Positions 8,533-16,623 of a stretch of 50,562 nt of DNA are shown here, one piece after another (position 1 is the first letter of the stretch; every line of letters starts with the position of its first letter). The notes below the pieces were generated by a model, which saw nothing but the letters and a program-made list of their open reading frames with translations, was not told where the DNA came from and made no database searches. Position numbers and translations under genes: made by a program. The stretch spans positions 1 through 50,562 of the forward strand of contig VRUL01000039.1 in NCBI GenBank assembly GCA_019456145.1, written 5' to 3'. The stretch comes from Planctomycetota bacterium (lineage in GTDB: Bacteria; Planctomycetota; Phycisphaerae; Sedimentisphaerales; Anaerobacaceae).

Positions 8533-10137
8533 GTGGATTTTAGTGATGCATCTCATAATCCAAGTATCAATGGTAATTATGGACCATTTGGTTTTATATC
8601 CAGAGTGTACACTAAGCTTATCAGTTTTAGCATGCGTAGAACTGAATTCTGGAAAGAGACCCGGCATTTTGGAAGCTGGTTAGAATCTGAGGCTGTCGCA
8701 AACTCCAATGAAAAGGGCGAAGGCACAATTCTAATCAAGTTAAACCCTGATGGAACTGCTGAGGCAATAAGAATCGGCTCTATAAAAGACCCTGATGTTC
8801 TCAATGATTACAAAATGCTTTGGTGTTTTTTATATTCGCTGGATATTCGAGTAGTCAAATTGGATGCCCGCCTTGAAAGAAATCAAATCGAAGATGTCAT
8901 GAGTTTACTCTATGCATATCGCTCAAAACTTATTAAACGTCATAATGGCAAAATCTCCCCAGGCCCCGTGGGCCATTTATTAAGCGAAAACGGTCTCCAT
9001 ATTGCATGTACCTGCACCTCCATTCAAGGCAAAACGTTGGCTATTTCTTACAGCTATTGCACCCTTGCCTTTAGCCGTTTAGTGCGTTGGTTTGAGCATA
9101 GGCACAAGAATTTTCATGACCATCGGGCCTTATTTTACACTGCACCAAGGTACGCCCTGGTGATCGGGGTCATTATGATTGGCCCCGGCGTCATCTATGC
9201 CTATATGCTCGGTAACCGGCAGCTATTGGTAATATCAGGATTTATGGCATTGCTTCTTGCCGGGATAGCCTACGTGTTTTTCATGGTTGCCGGAAGTATC
9301 GAATATGACAACGAGGAAAAAGAGTACCAGCTTAATAAAGCATACAACAAATTAAAAAACTATGCTCAAGAGTGTGAGTACCTTGCCAAGACTTTAGCCT
9401 CAAAAAATAAAGAGCTGCAAAACTTTACTTCTATTATTCGCCATGACCTGGGCAATCCTCTTATGTCCATAGACGCGTTTTCAATCATGCTTGATAAATA
9501 TTGCGACCAGCTCAACCAGCTTCTGGAGAAAAACAGCATTTCGGAAAAACTAAAAGATCAGGTATCGTCCATTGTCAAGAGTGATATCTCCGAAGCTGTC
9601 AGTTATATTCAAACAAGTACTGCTGAAATGAGAAAACTTCTTGAAGGACTCAAGCAAGTGGCTGACGTAGGCCACAGGACCCTCCAAATCGAACCACAGG
9701 ATATGAATGAAATCGTCAGACAAATCGTAAGTAAAATGAGATTTCAGTTTGACGATTGTGGTGCGTCTGTAGCTATAGAAACTTTGCCTGCCTGTCTCGG
9801 TGATGCCACACAGTTAAATCAGGTCTTCAGGAATTTGCTGAATAATGCTCTTAAATACCTCGATCCAAATCGAAAAGGTTCAATACACATATACGGCCGA
9901 GTTGAACAAGGGATGTCAATCTACTGCGTAGAAGATAACGGCATTGGCGTTGCCCCTGCAAACAAGGAGAAGATTTTCGAGATTTTCCACCGCGTTGACT
10001 CCCAGGGCCCCGTTAGCGGAGAAGGATTGGGACTTACAATTGTCGGGCGTATCATAGAGCGACACAAGGGCAGAATCCGGCTTGAATCAGAACTCGGTAA
10101 AGGTTCTATATTCTGTGTCGCTCTACCAACGGCCTAA
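8533..10137 (+). CDS. Membrane sensor histidine kinase
   Basis: Autophosphorylating sensor kinase at the inner membrane; the signal and partner are unknown. 534 residues. The N-terminal part (about 1-210) is soluble and of unrecognised fold. Two transmembrane segments lie at about 215-260 (YALVIGVIMIGPGVIYAYML; LLVISGFMALLLAGIAYVFF). A coiled linker leads to the HisKA domain with phospho-acceptor H304 in IIRHDLGNPL. The HATPase domain has the N box (QVFRNLLNNALKYL), the G1 box (VEDNGIGV) and the G2 box (GEGLGLTIV). The start used is GTG at 8533; a Met about 34 residues further in is an alternative. No response regulator is adjacent, so it appears to be an orphan kinase. Confidence 0.88.
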   Translation: MDFSDASHNPSINGNYGPFGFISRVYTKLISFSMRRTEFWKETRHFGSWLESEAVANSNEKGEGTILIKLNPDGTAEAIRIGSIKDPDVLNDYKMLWCFLYSLDIRVVKLDARLERNQIEDVMSLLYAYRSKLIKRHNGKISPGPVGHLLSENGLHIACTCTSIQGKTLAISYSYCTLAFSRLVRWFEHRHKNFHDHRALFYTAPRYALVIGVIMIGPGVIYAYMLGNRQLLVISGFMALLLAGIAYVFFMVAGSIEYDNEEKEYQLNKAYNKLKNYAQECEYLAKTLASKNKELQNFTSIIRHDLGNPLMSIDAFSIMLDKYCDQLNQLLEKNSISEKLKDQVSSIVKSDISEAVSYIQTSTAEMRKLLEGLKQVADVGHRTLQIEPQDMNEIVRQIVSKMRFQFDDCGASVAIETLPACLGDATQLNQVFRNLLNNALKYLDPNRKGSIHIYGRVEQGMSIYCVEDNGIGVAPANKEKIFEIFHRVDSQGPVSGEGLGLTIVGRIIERHKGRIRLESELGKGSIFCVALPTA

Positions 10138-10312
10138 GAAAAGAAACTTAAGTTTTAACAAAAACAATCGGTAGAGATAACACGAAATATCTTAATTATG
10201 GTAGAGTATTTTTATATATTATGCTAAAAGTGCTTAATAAAGAGGGGCGGAATTTATGACAGGGACAGGGTTGTAATATGAAATGTCAGCTTAGGATTTT
10301 GGAGACAGAACA

Positions 10313-11011
10313 ATGAAGATTTTGGGTATTAGCGGCAGCGGTCGTGATGAAAAAACGTCCAATTGTTACCGGCTTGTTAAGAGAATACTTGACTCGACGG
10401 GAATGGATTATGAGCTTATTTCCCTGCGGGGTAAAGTAATAAGAGGTTGTATCGCATGCCTGGGTTGTGTCCAGGACAATGTGTGCGTAGTCAAAGACGA
10501 CCTTTGGCCTCTTCGTGAGAAGATTGTCGAAGCTGATGGTTATGTTATCGGCGCACCTAACTATTATTCGGGGATAAACGCAACAACGGCAGCACTTCTG
10601 GAAAGATGGTTTCAGTTTCGTCACCGAACCGGAGATTTGCTTTGGGGTAAGTCAGCGGTGGCGGTTGGGGTCGGAGGCGGAGATGGTTCTGTCGTAGCAG
10701 ATAGAATCGAGCAGATTATGGGATATAATTTCATAGAAACAGTGGCTAAAGTAAGTGGTCAGGGAACGGCAAGCTGCTTTAGCTGTGGGTACGGCGAGAG
10801 TTGCAAAGTAGGTGTTCCTTGTATGCTTTATGGCGAGGGAGTGAAGATTACAAAGGAGATGATTCCGGATATTTCAAAACAGCCTCAAGTACTACAAGCC
10901 GCCGAGCAAGCGGGTAAGGAACTTGCAAAACGATTGGTAGGCCACAACAGGAGTGAGATTACAAAAAAGATGCAGAAGATCATGATGGAACACTTTAAAA
11001 AGAGTGTGTGA
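10313..11011 (+). CDS. NAD(P)H-dependent FMN reductase-like iron-sulfur flavoprotein
   Basis: Flavodoxin-fold redox protein of 232 residues, probably cytoplasmic. The N-terminus MKILGISGSGRDEKTSN is the FMN phosphate-binding loop typical of the NADPH-dependent FMN reductase family. C46, C49, C52 and C58 (CIACLGCVQDNVC) match the compact cysteine motif of iron-sulfur flavoproteins, which bind a 4Fe-4S cluster. APNYYSG is the second flavin-contact loop. A second Cys group near the C-terminus (CFSCGYGESCKVGVPC) is less usual. GGAGACAGAACA gives a plausible ribosome-binding site. It stands alone, with no evident redox partner beside it. Confidence 0.85.
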   Translation: MKILGISGSGRDEKTSNCYRLVKRILDSTGMDYELISLRGKVIRGCIACLGCVQDNVCVVKDDLWPLREKIVEADGYVIGAPNYYSGINATTAALLERWFQFRHRTGDLLWGKSAVAVGVGGGDGSVVADRIEQIMGYNFIETVAKVSGQGTASCFSCGYGESCKVGVPCMLYGEGVKITKEMIPDISKQPQVLQAAEQAGKELAKRLVGHNRSEITKKMQKIMMEHFKKSV

Positions 11012-11325
11012 AGTAAGTGGTAGATGGGTGAGCCCCGGCCCTGGCGGGTACAGCTACAGTGATTTATTGCCGCTAAGGCACAAAGTTCGTATATCGTGAA
11101 TCGTATCTGGTATAAACTCTAAATCCTAAACAAATATGAATGACCTAAGTCCCAAAATTCAAAACGAGAGGGATGCTCAAATGCGGGGATGTTTAATCAA
11201 TCCGTAGGGCAGATTTCTCGGCTCCGCCCCCATGCTTTCCTTCGAAAGCAAAAACGATGGCTTCAGTCGAAATGATGTTGAATATAACCATCCCCAAAAA
11301 ATGATTAAATATGAATGATTATTGT
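11012..11325. other. Intergenic region between convergent genes
   Basis: About 310 bases between the flavoprotein and tatD, which converge. A partial hairpin-repeat end (ACCATCCCCAAA, about 11284-11297) is preceded by TCGAAATGATGTTGAAT, matching the sequence before the repeat at 8225. No gene or clear terminator recognised. Confidence 0.45.
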
Positions 11326-12105
11326 TCAAAGATTCATGTTGAAGAATGATTTGGAGGTGGCGGTTACGGAGGCGGCGAAATCGGGCAAGTCCATACCTTT
11401 TAGTTCGGCGAGGAATTTTGCGGTGTGGATCATAAGGGCGGGTTCGTTTATTTTCTGCTTTCGCATCGGCTCGGGTGACATATAGGGACAGTCGGTTTCG
11501 AGCATTAATCTATCCAGCGGGACAATCTCGGCGGCCTGTCGGATTGATTCGGCATTTTTGAATGTTACTACACCTGTAAAAGAAATATAGAAACCGGCGT
11601 CGAGGACGATTTTAGCCTGTTCTGGCGAGCCGGAGAAGCAGTGAAAGACTACCTTTTCAAGGTCGGGGCCGGAGCGCTGCAAAATTTCCATCGTCTCATC
11701 GAATGCCTCCCTGCTGTGTATAATAACCGGCAGATTTAATTCCTGGGCAAGCTGCAAATGGCTCTTGAATACTTCGGCCTGCTTGTCACGTGGGGAATGG
11801 TCATAATGAAAATCGAGGCCTGTTTCGCCGATGGCGACGACTTTTTTGTTTTGCGAGAGGGCATGTAACTGCCTGATTGCCTGGTCGGTCACGTCTTTAG
11901 CATCGTGGGGATGGACTCCTACGGCCGCATACATGTTGTCGTATTTGCGGGCGAGTTCGATGACCTTTTGGTTGTGGTCGGGATCGGTGCCGACGGTTAT
12001 CCATGCGGTTACGCCGGCGGTTAGGCTGCGGGCGATGACTTGCTCAACATCATCGGCCAACTGTCCAAATGTCAAATGGCAATGTGTGTCAATTAGTCGC
12101 GTCAT
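11326..12105 (-). CDS. tatD: TatD family metal-dependent hydrolase (DNase)
   Basis: Cytoplasmic metal-dependent 3'-5' exonuclease/hydrolase of the TatD family (TIM-barrel amidohydrolase fold). 259 residues, full length. Metal ligands visible are H8 and H10 (IDTHCHL), the glutamate of GETGLDFHYD, the histidines of IHSREA and FHCFSG, and the aspartate of ETDCPYMSPEP. The start codon overlaps the stop of the upstream protease/TPR gene as ATGA, suggesting translational coupling. The first 31-45 bases of this gene are found twice more upstream, at 14363-14404 and 15642-15719. Ancestrally the gene probably followed yraN directly. Confidence 0.96.
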   Translation of the reverse strand: MTRLIDTHCHLTFGQLADDVEQVIARSLTAGVTAWITVGTDPDHNQKVIELARKYDNMYAAVGVHPHDAKDVTDQAIRQLHALSQNKKVVAIGETGLDFHYDHSPRDKQAEVFKSHLQLAQELNLPVIIHSREAFDETMEILQRSGPDLEKVVFHCFSGSPEQAKIVLDAGFYISFTGVVTFKNAESIRQAAEIVPLDRLMLETDCPYMSPEPMRKQKINEPALMIHTAKFLAELKGMDLPDFAASVTATSKSFFNMNL

Positions 12106-14198
12106 TTGTGCCTACTTTCGACTTCTTCGGGGGCGTTTGCTTTTACGTTAATTTTTTCGCGCAGGTCGGTCAGGTCCTCGGGCGGAACGGACCATTCCTT
12201 GTCGGAGGCTGTTTGGGCTTTTTCCAGGGCCTGTCGTGCTTCTTCGAGCTTTTGGGGGTAATATTCATTGAGAAATCTTGCGTACCAGAACCAGTACTTG
12301 GGTCTTTCGGGATGGTCTGTGAGCATTTCGTTGTAAGTCTGCTGAGCTTGCTGCAGGCGGCCTGCTTTTGCGAGGCAGTCGGCGAGGCGTGAGTGATAGG
12401 AACGGTCGGGATAGAAATGGACGGCCTTGCTTGCGGCCTGAACAGCTTGTTCGTGTTTGCCCAGTGTCCTCAGGATGCCTGCCAAGGCCCACCAGTAGTC
12501 TCCATTTTCGGGTGAGGCTTCGAGCAGTTGCTGTGCGAGGACCTCAGCTTTTTCCGGGGACTTCTTTTGTAAGAGCTTTAATCTGAGGAGATTAAGGCTT
12601 TCCTGGGAGGTACGTTTGGCGGTCTTTGCCTCGGAGGTGTCGAGGGCTTTCTCGGCTTCATCCAATTTATCAGGACGGTTATTAATCAGGAAGCGTGCAT
12701 ATTTGAACCAACAGAGCTGGCAACCGCAGTCCCGGGTCATTTTCTGGTAGCAGACCTGGGCCTCATCCATTCGGCCGAGTTTGAAGAGAGCTTCTGCAAG
12801 TCCACCGCTGTAGAAGCCGTCGGGATTCAGTTCCACAGCTTTCTGCGCGGCATCGAGAGCTTCTTCGTTCCGTCCGAGCTTTGTGAGCGCCCCACGGTAC
12901 CAGAACCACCAGTGGGGATTATTGGGGTCTTTTTCGACGAGTTGACGGGCAAGCTCTTCGGCCTTTTCGGGGTTTTTCTGCGTGAGAATGTGTACACGGT
13001 TGGCCAGTGCCAACTCGTTTTCAGGTTTTATTGCGAGCGCGGTTTCCGTTTCCTTTAGTGCCTGGTCATATCGCTCTCGCTCCATCAGGAAATTTCCATA
13101 GCCGGCGTGGGCGCGGGCGTTTTCCGGCTGCAGGCGCAGGGCTTCTTCAAAGCTCGATTCAGCCAAGGTGATAAGGTCTTTCCTGGAAGAATCTATCTTA
13201 TATATACCCTGGGCACTGAAAGCGATAAAGAGGTGAGCTTGAACCGATTTTGGCCGCAAATCGGCGAGCTGTTGTGCGACAGTGAGAATTTTATCTGAAT
13301 CTTCGTTCCACATCGACTCGATGTAATCCATCGCAAGTGAGAAGGCACGTTCGGCATTATCTACCGGCTGTAATCGGGGCGGGCGCTGCCGGGCGGAAGA
13401 TTCCAGACCGTGCTGTTCGAGGAGGGTCTTTATGGATAGTATACCGCAACCCAGAAGATCCGTGCGTATAACGGGGCTTTTTTCCTTTGCCTTCAATAAT
13501 CCCTGCCGACATAGTATGCCAACAACCTTTCCTATGCCGGGAAGTACGAGGGCCGATCCACTCCAGCCGGGGCCGCCAAAGCGAGATCCTCTCAACACGA
13601 TGGATTCAGGGGAAGGCTTCTCGTTTATCTTTAATACAGGTAGTTTCTCCATTCGTACCTGGTGTGAGAACCGAAATGGAGCTTTCTTGATTTTTTGTTG
13701 AGGATAGCCGGTGACGAGGATTTCCTTTGCCGCTTTAAGTTCGACATCTGTAGCGAGTGTAAGAGCAGGGTGTGCGGGCCAGGGCGCCTTTAGTACGGCC
13801 AGGTCTGCGTCTTCGTCGACGGCCAGGATTTCGAATTCAAAGACGTCTCCATAATAAGGGCTGATTACGACAACATCCGGCGAGACGGCTTGTCTGCGTG
13901 GGTCTGCGAAGCCCTGCACACAATGAGCGGCGGTGAGGATAAGTGTGCCGTCACCGATTGCGAAGGCCACTCTTGGCCATTCGACAACAGTTCCTCGTTG
14001 TGTTCGGCCGAGGTATGCGAGCACTACGATTGCCTGTGAGGGAAAATCCGGGATTTGCTCTGAGGGAACCAGGAGTTTTCGAGATTGCCATTGTTTTTTT
14101 TGTTTGTCCCATGGTTTGCAACCAGGTTTCGCTACACATTGCAAAAATAAGAGGCAAAAAGTGCAAATTAGCAGAATAATTTTTCTTATGACAAACAT
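12102..14198 (-). CDS. Secreted trypsin-like serine protease with TPR repeats
   Basis: 698 residues. A hydrophobic N-terminus (about 1-22, IILLICTFCLLFLQC) suggests export or membrane anchoring. The S1-type protease domain (about 50-255) shows the triad H92 (LTAAHC), D132 (DADLAVL) and S213 (GWSGSA). The usual GDSGGP is altered to GWSGSA, but the serine and its flanking glycine remain. From about residue 280 a long array of tetratricopeptide repeats follows (for example AHAGYGNFLMERERYDQALK and AVELNPDGFYSGGLAEALFK), ending in Lys/Glu-rich helices. Known proteins of this layout use the TPR array for partner binding. The stop overlaps the tatD start (ATGA). It lies with its own candidate promoter between two copies of the tatD 5' end, consistent with insertion into the yraN-tatD junction. 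Confidence 0.87.
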   Translation of the reverse strand: MFVIRKIILLICTFCLLFLQCVAKPGCKPWDKQKKQWQSRKLLVPSEQIPDFPSQAIVVLAYLGRTQRGTVVEWPRVAFAIGDGTLILTAAHCVQGFADPRRQAVSPDVVVISPYYGDVFEFEILAVDEDADLAVLKAPWPAHPALTLATDVELKAAKEILVTGYPQQKIKKAPFRFSHQVRMEKLPVLKINEKPSPESIVLRGSRFGGPGWSGSALVLPGIGKVVGILCRQGLLKAKEKSPVIRTDLLGCGILSIKTLLEQHGLESSARQRPPRLQPVDNAERAFSLAMDYIESMWNEDSDKILTVAQQLADLRPKSVQAHLFIAFSAQGIYKIDSSRKDLITLAESSFEEALRLQPENARAHAGYGNFLMERERYDQALKETETALAIKPENELALANRVHILTQKNPEKAEELARQLVEKDPNNPHWWFWYRGALTKLGRNEEALDAAQKAVELNPDGFYSGGLAEALFKLGRMDEAQVCYQKMTRDCGCQLCWFKYARFLINNRPDKLDEAEKALDTSEAKTAKRTSQESLNLLRLKLLQKKSPEKAEVLAQQLLEASPENGDYWWALAGILRTLGKHEQAVQAASKAVHFYPDRSYHSRLADCLAKAGRLQQAQQTYNEMLTDHPERPKYWFWYARFLNEYYPQKLEEARQALEKAQTASDKEWSVPPEDLTDLREKINVKANAPEEVESRHK

Positions 14199-14305
14199 GT
14201 TTATAGCTGTTCTTGTTTCGACAAATAAACGGCACTTTTTTTGAACTTTGCGAATACTGTTTCTACTCCGAGCTGCAGTATGAAATTAGTCGCCGCAAGG
14301 TCAGA

Positions 14306-14335
14306 ATTATAGCAGTCCTGCTATATATGATGCAA
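14306..14335 (-). promoter_or_regulatory. Candidate promoter for the protease/TPR-tatD pair
   Basis: On the minus strand, a perfect TATAAT (14311-14306) preceded by TTGCAT (14335-14330) at 18-base spacing. The -35 is weak. Transcription would start about 100 bases before the protease/TPR start and could read on into tatD. Confidence 0.4.
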
Positions 14336-14362
14336 AAAGGAACGAAAAGTCACGAGATTTTT

Positions 14363-14404
14363 TCAAACAAATGTCAAATGGCAATGTGTGTCAATTAGCT
14401 GCAT
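14363..14404 (-). pseudogene. Duplicated 5' fragment of tatD (copy 2)
   Basis: A 13-codon frame, MQLIDTHCHLTFV then TGA. Over 31 bases it is identical to the start of the real tatD (CTAATTGACACACATTGCC onward). It keeps an initiator ATG but loses homology after the thirteenth codon. It sits 17 bases after the stop of the aspartyl protease gene and upstream of the protease/TPR gene. Confidence 0.8.
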
Positions 14405-14421
14405 TGGGGTCAACCTGCGTA

Positions 14422-15645
14422 TCATGTTTTTTTTAAGGCGAAAGAGAAATGCTTTATATCATCGCCACGCTTTATCGTAATAACGAGACTCTCTATATCT
14501 GTTGGTAATAAACGCAGAAGAGTTAAAAGTCCTGTCAAGCTGTACGAAGTCACATCTTGATCGTCAAGTTTTACAATGATATCGTTTTGCCTTATTCCTT
14601 TTTTGTATGCCGGGCCATTTTGATCAATTGAATCAACAACAATATTGTTGCGGTGTCGGCGCAGATCAAAACCAAGGTCTTCAATGGAAACATGTATATT
14701 AGTTGGCCTGTCAAAGTGCTTGCCCTTTTTCAAATATATTTTTCGGTTCGGAAAATCGAACGTAACCAGATGGCGGCGCAAAAATTCCAGCCCTAAAGAA
14801 GAATAATTGCTCTGGTAAAAAACAGCGTCTCGGTACTCAAATGACCCGATAGAAAACTTGTCTATCATGGCGGCTTTGTTGAAATCTTCCTTCGTTTGGA
14901 GTTCCACCTTTGAGCGAACTTTTTTGAATATACTGCTTTTGAGGTCTCCATCACAATAAGGGCTGACATTACCGGTATCGATCATAAAATTCACTGGGAT
15001 ATCATTGCCAATCCTGCCTTTGACAAGTGGAAGCCCGGAACGGAACTCGTATTTTATAGACAGAGGTTGTCCCCACTCAGGATGCTCATTATTTTCGGGC
15101 TGAAGGAATGAGAATATGCCTGTATCCCTCTTGGATTTAAGAAATGAAACTGTCGCCCTGTCACAATCTATCCGGACTATATACTTCTTTAAGAAATCCA
15201 TTCCAATAATGCCGTGGGCCTTCTTTGCCAGAGCTGAACTTACTTGCTCAAGGTCTACGACTCCTATTATCGTACGACCCTTCAGATTCAAGGGGCCGAG
15301 ATAGGCATGGGGAGTAGGAAAATATTCAACCTTAATGGACTTCCCGCCGGCTGCCGTTCCTTTTTTAGGCCACAATATTCGCTTTCCAAGTTTATCTTTC
15401 AAGGAAGCATCAAATATCGTTGTGGTAGAGCCCGTGTCGAGGCAGAATAGGTATTCTTCTCCATCGAACCTGACCGGAAGAAATATGAAATTCGCATCAT
15501 TCGCATCATTCGCATCATTTAGAACAGTGAATTCAGCCAAGACCTCTGGGGCAAAACTACCCTGGCGGTGCGGTGAATTGCAACCGGCAAAAAACAAACA
15601 GCCGACAACCAACGTCAACAAAGCAATCAGAGCTATTTTTTTCAT
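14422..15645 (-). CDS. Exported retropepsin-like aspartyl protease with PDZ domain
   Basis: 407 residues. The N-terminus MKKIALIALLTLVVGCLFFAGC looks like a lipoprotein or Sec signal (candidate lipidated Cys16 or Cys22), so it is probably outside the cytoplasm. Two aspartyl protease half-sites are present: D70 in CLDTGST and D223 in MIDTGN. A PDZ domain occupies about residues 315-400 (QNDIIVKLDDQDV; VITIKRG). The family is bacterial clan AA aspartic proteases with a fused PDZ. Residues 43-51 are an NDA-NDA-NDA tandem from a 9-base DNA repeat. The ATG overlaps the stop of the 25-codon tatD-like fragment upstream (ATGA), so the fragment may act as a coupling leader. Confidence 0.85.
   Translation of the reverse strand: MKKIALIALLTLVVGCLFFAGCNSPHRQGSFAPEVLAEFTVLNDANDANDANFIFLPVRFDGEEYLFCLDTGSTTTIFDASLKDKLGKRILWPKKGTAAGGKSIKVEYFPTPHAYLGPLNLKGRTIIGVVDLEQVSSALAKKAHGIIGMDFLKKYIVRIDCDRATVSFLKSKRDTGIFSFLQPENNEHPEWGQPLSIKYEFRSGLPLVKGRIGNDIPVNFMIDTGNVSPYCDGDLKSSIFKKVRSKVELQTKEDFNKAAMIDKFSIGSFEYRDAVFYQSNYSSLGLEFLRRHLVTFDFPNRKIYLKKGKHFDRPTNIHVSIEDLGFDLRRHRNNIVVDSIDQNGPAYKKGIRQNDIIVKLDDQDVTSYSLTGLLTLLRLLPTDIESLVITIKRGDDIKHFSFALKKT
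15491..15519 (-). repeat. 9-bp tandem repeat (three units) in the aspartyl protease gene
   Basis: TTCGCATCA repeated three times on the plus strand; it encodes Asn-Asp-Ala three times on the minus strand, just after the signal peptide region. The unit length keeps the frame. Confidence 0.8.
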
Positions 15646-15719
15646 TTTGCACTCTGTGAAAAAATATCACGCTGCCACTGCTCAAATGTCAAATGGCAAT
15701 GCGTATCAATCAGTTCCAT
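15642..15719 (-). pseudogene. Duplicated 5' fragment of tatD (copy 1), 25 codons
   Basis: Frame MELIDTHCHLTFEQWQRDI... of 25 codons ending in TGA. The first 12 residues match TatD, and the next seven (EQWQRDI against GQLADDV) are still alignable, so it is a more diverged copy than that at 14363. It lies six bases after the yraN stop, the place where tatD would be expected. Its stop overlaps the start of the aspartyl protease gene. It could be translated as a short leader peptide. Confidence 0.75.
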
Positions 15720-15724
15720 TGTTT

Positions 15725-16114
15725 CTACGGTACGAAGGCGTTTTTGTAATGCCTTATCTTTGGGTGGCCGGTTTTGCCGAGGACAATCGTAACGACATCA
15801 AAACGAAAAGGACGGTCCCGGATATTATTTGTTTCGAGGAAATAGCGGGCGGTTTTGTTCAATCTTGTCTTTTTGGCATTTGTAATCGAAGCTTCAGGTG
15901 TGCCAAAGGTAACGTCTGCCCTTGTCCTTACCTCGACGAAGACAATAGAGCTGTCAGCGTCGACCATAACAATGTCGATTTCGCCGGCCCGGCAGAAGAA
16001 GTTGCGCGTGAGTGTTTTTAGGCCTTTTGTTTTGAGGAATTTCTCGCATCGTTTTTCACCCCATCGGCCGAGCAATTTGGGGTTGTCCAGCAGCTTTTTA
16101 GTATTCAGGAACAA
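15725..16114 (-). CDS. yraN: YraN family (UPF0102) endonuclease-like protein
   Basis: 129 residues, normal for the family, with a restriction-endonuclease-like fold. Motifs visible are GRWGEKRCEKFLKTKGLKTL at the N-terminus, then EIDIVMVD and IVFVEVRTR, which supply the conserved Glu-Asp...Glu-x-Arg of the PD-(D/E)XK-like core. It starts 14 bases after rplS on the same strand, the common rplS-(rnhB)-yraN order. The cellular role is not firmly established. Confidence 0.93.
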   Translation of the reverse strand: MFLNTKKLLDNPKLLGRWGEKRCEKFLKTKGLKTLTRNFFCRAGEIDIVMVDADSSIVFVEVRTRADVTFGTPEASITNAKKTRLNKTARYFLETNNIRDRPFRFDVVTIVLGKTGHPKIRHYKNAFVP

Positions 16115-16128
16115 AACCTTTTATCTCA

Positions 16129-16527
16129 CTATTTTGAGACGGTGTGGTCGCTGTGGCGATGAGCGAGTCGGGCGGACTTTCCAGTGCGTTTGCGTAGATA
16201 ATAGAGCTTTGCCCGCCTTGTTTTGCCGCTGCGAACCGGCTTGATACTGATGACGTTGGGGGAATGCAGCGGGAAGATCCGTTCTACGCCCTCGTTATCG
16301 ACGATTCTGCGGACTGTGAAAGTTTCGCTAATGCCGCGGCCTTTGCGTGCGATTACAGTGCCGGTAAATATCTGTGTACGCTCTTTTTCACCCTCCTTGA
16401 TGGAGCAACGGACATCTACGGTATCGCCTATTTCAAAGTGGGGAATTTTTTCCTTTAGACTTTTGTTTTCAACGGCGTCCAGCAACTCTGTTTTGGATGC
16501 CGTAGCGGTTTTTTCATTCTTTGCCAT
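16129..16527 (-). CDS. rplS: 50S ribosomal protein L19 (bL19)
   Basis: Large-subunit ribosomal protein at the 30S-50S interface. 132 residues. The conserved core is plain: FEIGDTVDVRCSIKEGEKER, FTGTVIARKGRGISETFTVR, GVERIFPLHSP and RRAKLYYLRKRTGKSAR. A short Lys-rich tail follows. Normally encoded next to trmD; here trmD is about 11.8 kb upstream, separated by a sulfatase array. Confidence 0.98.
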   Translation of the reverse strand: MAKNEKTATASKTELLDAVENKSLKEKIPHFEIGDTVDVRCSIKEGEKERTQIFTGTVIARKGRGISETFTVRRIVDNEGVERIFPLHSPNVISIKPVRSGKTRRAKLYYLRKRTGKSARLAHRHSDHTVSK

Positions 16528-16623
16528 ATTGTTTCCTATTCAAGCTCGTATCTCAATCGAGATAAACGGGAAAGTATATATGTTTTTGCAGGAAAGGCAA
16601 GAACTTTTTCAAATTTTGTAATA

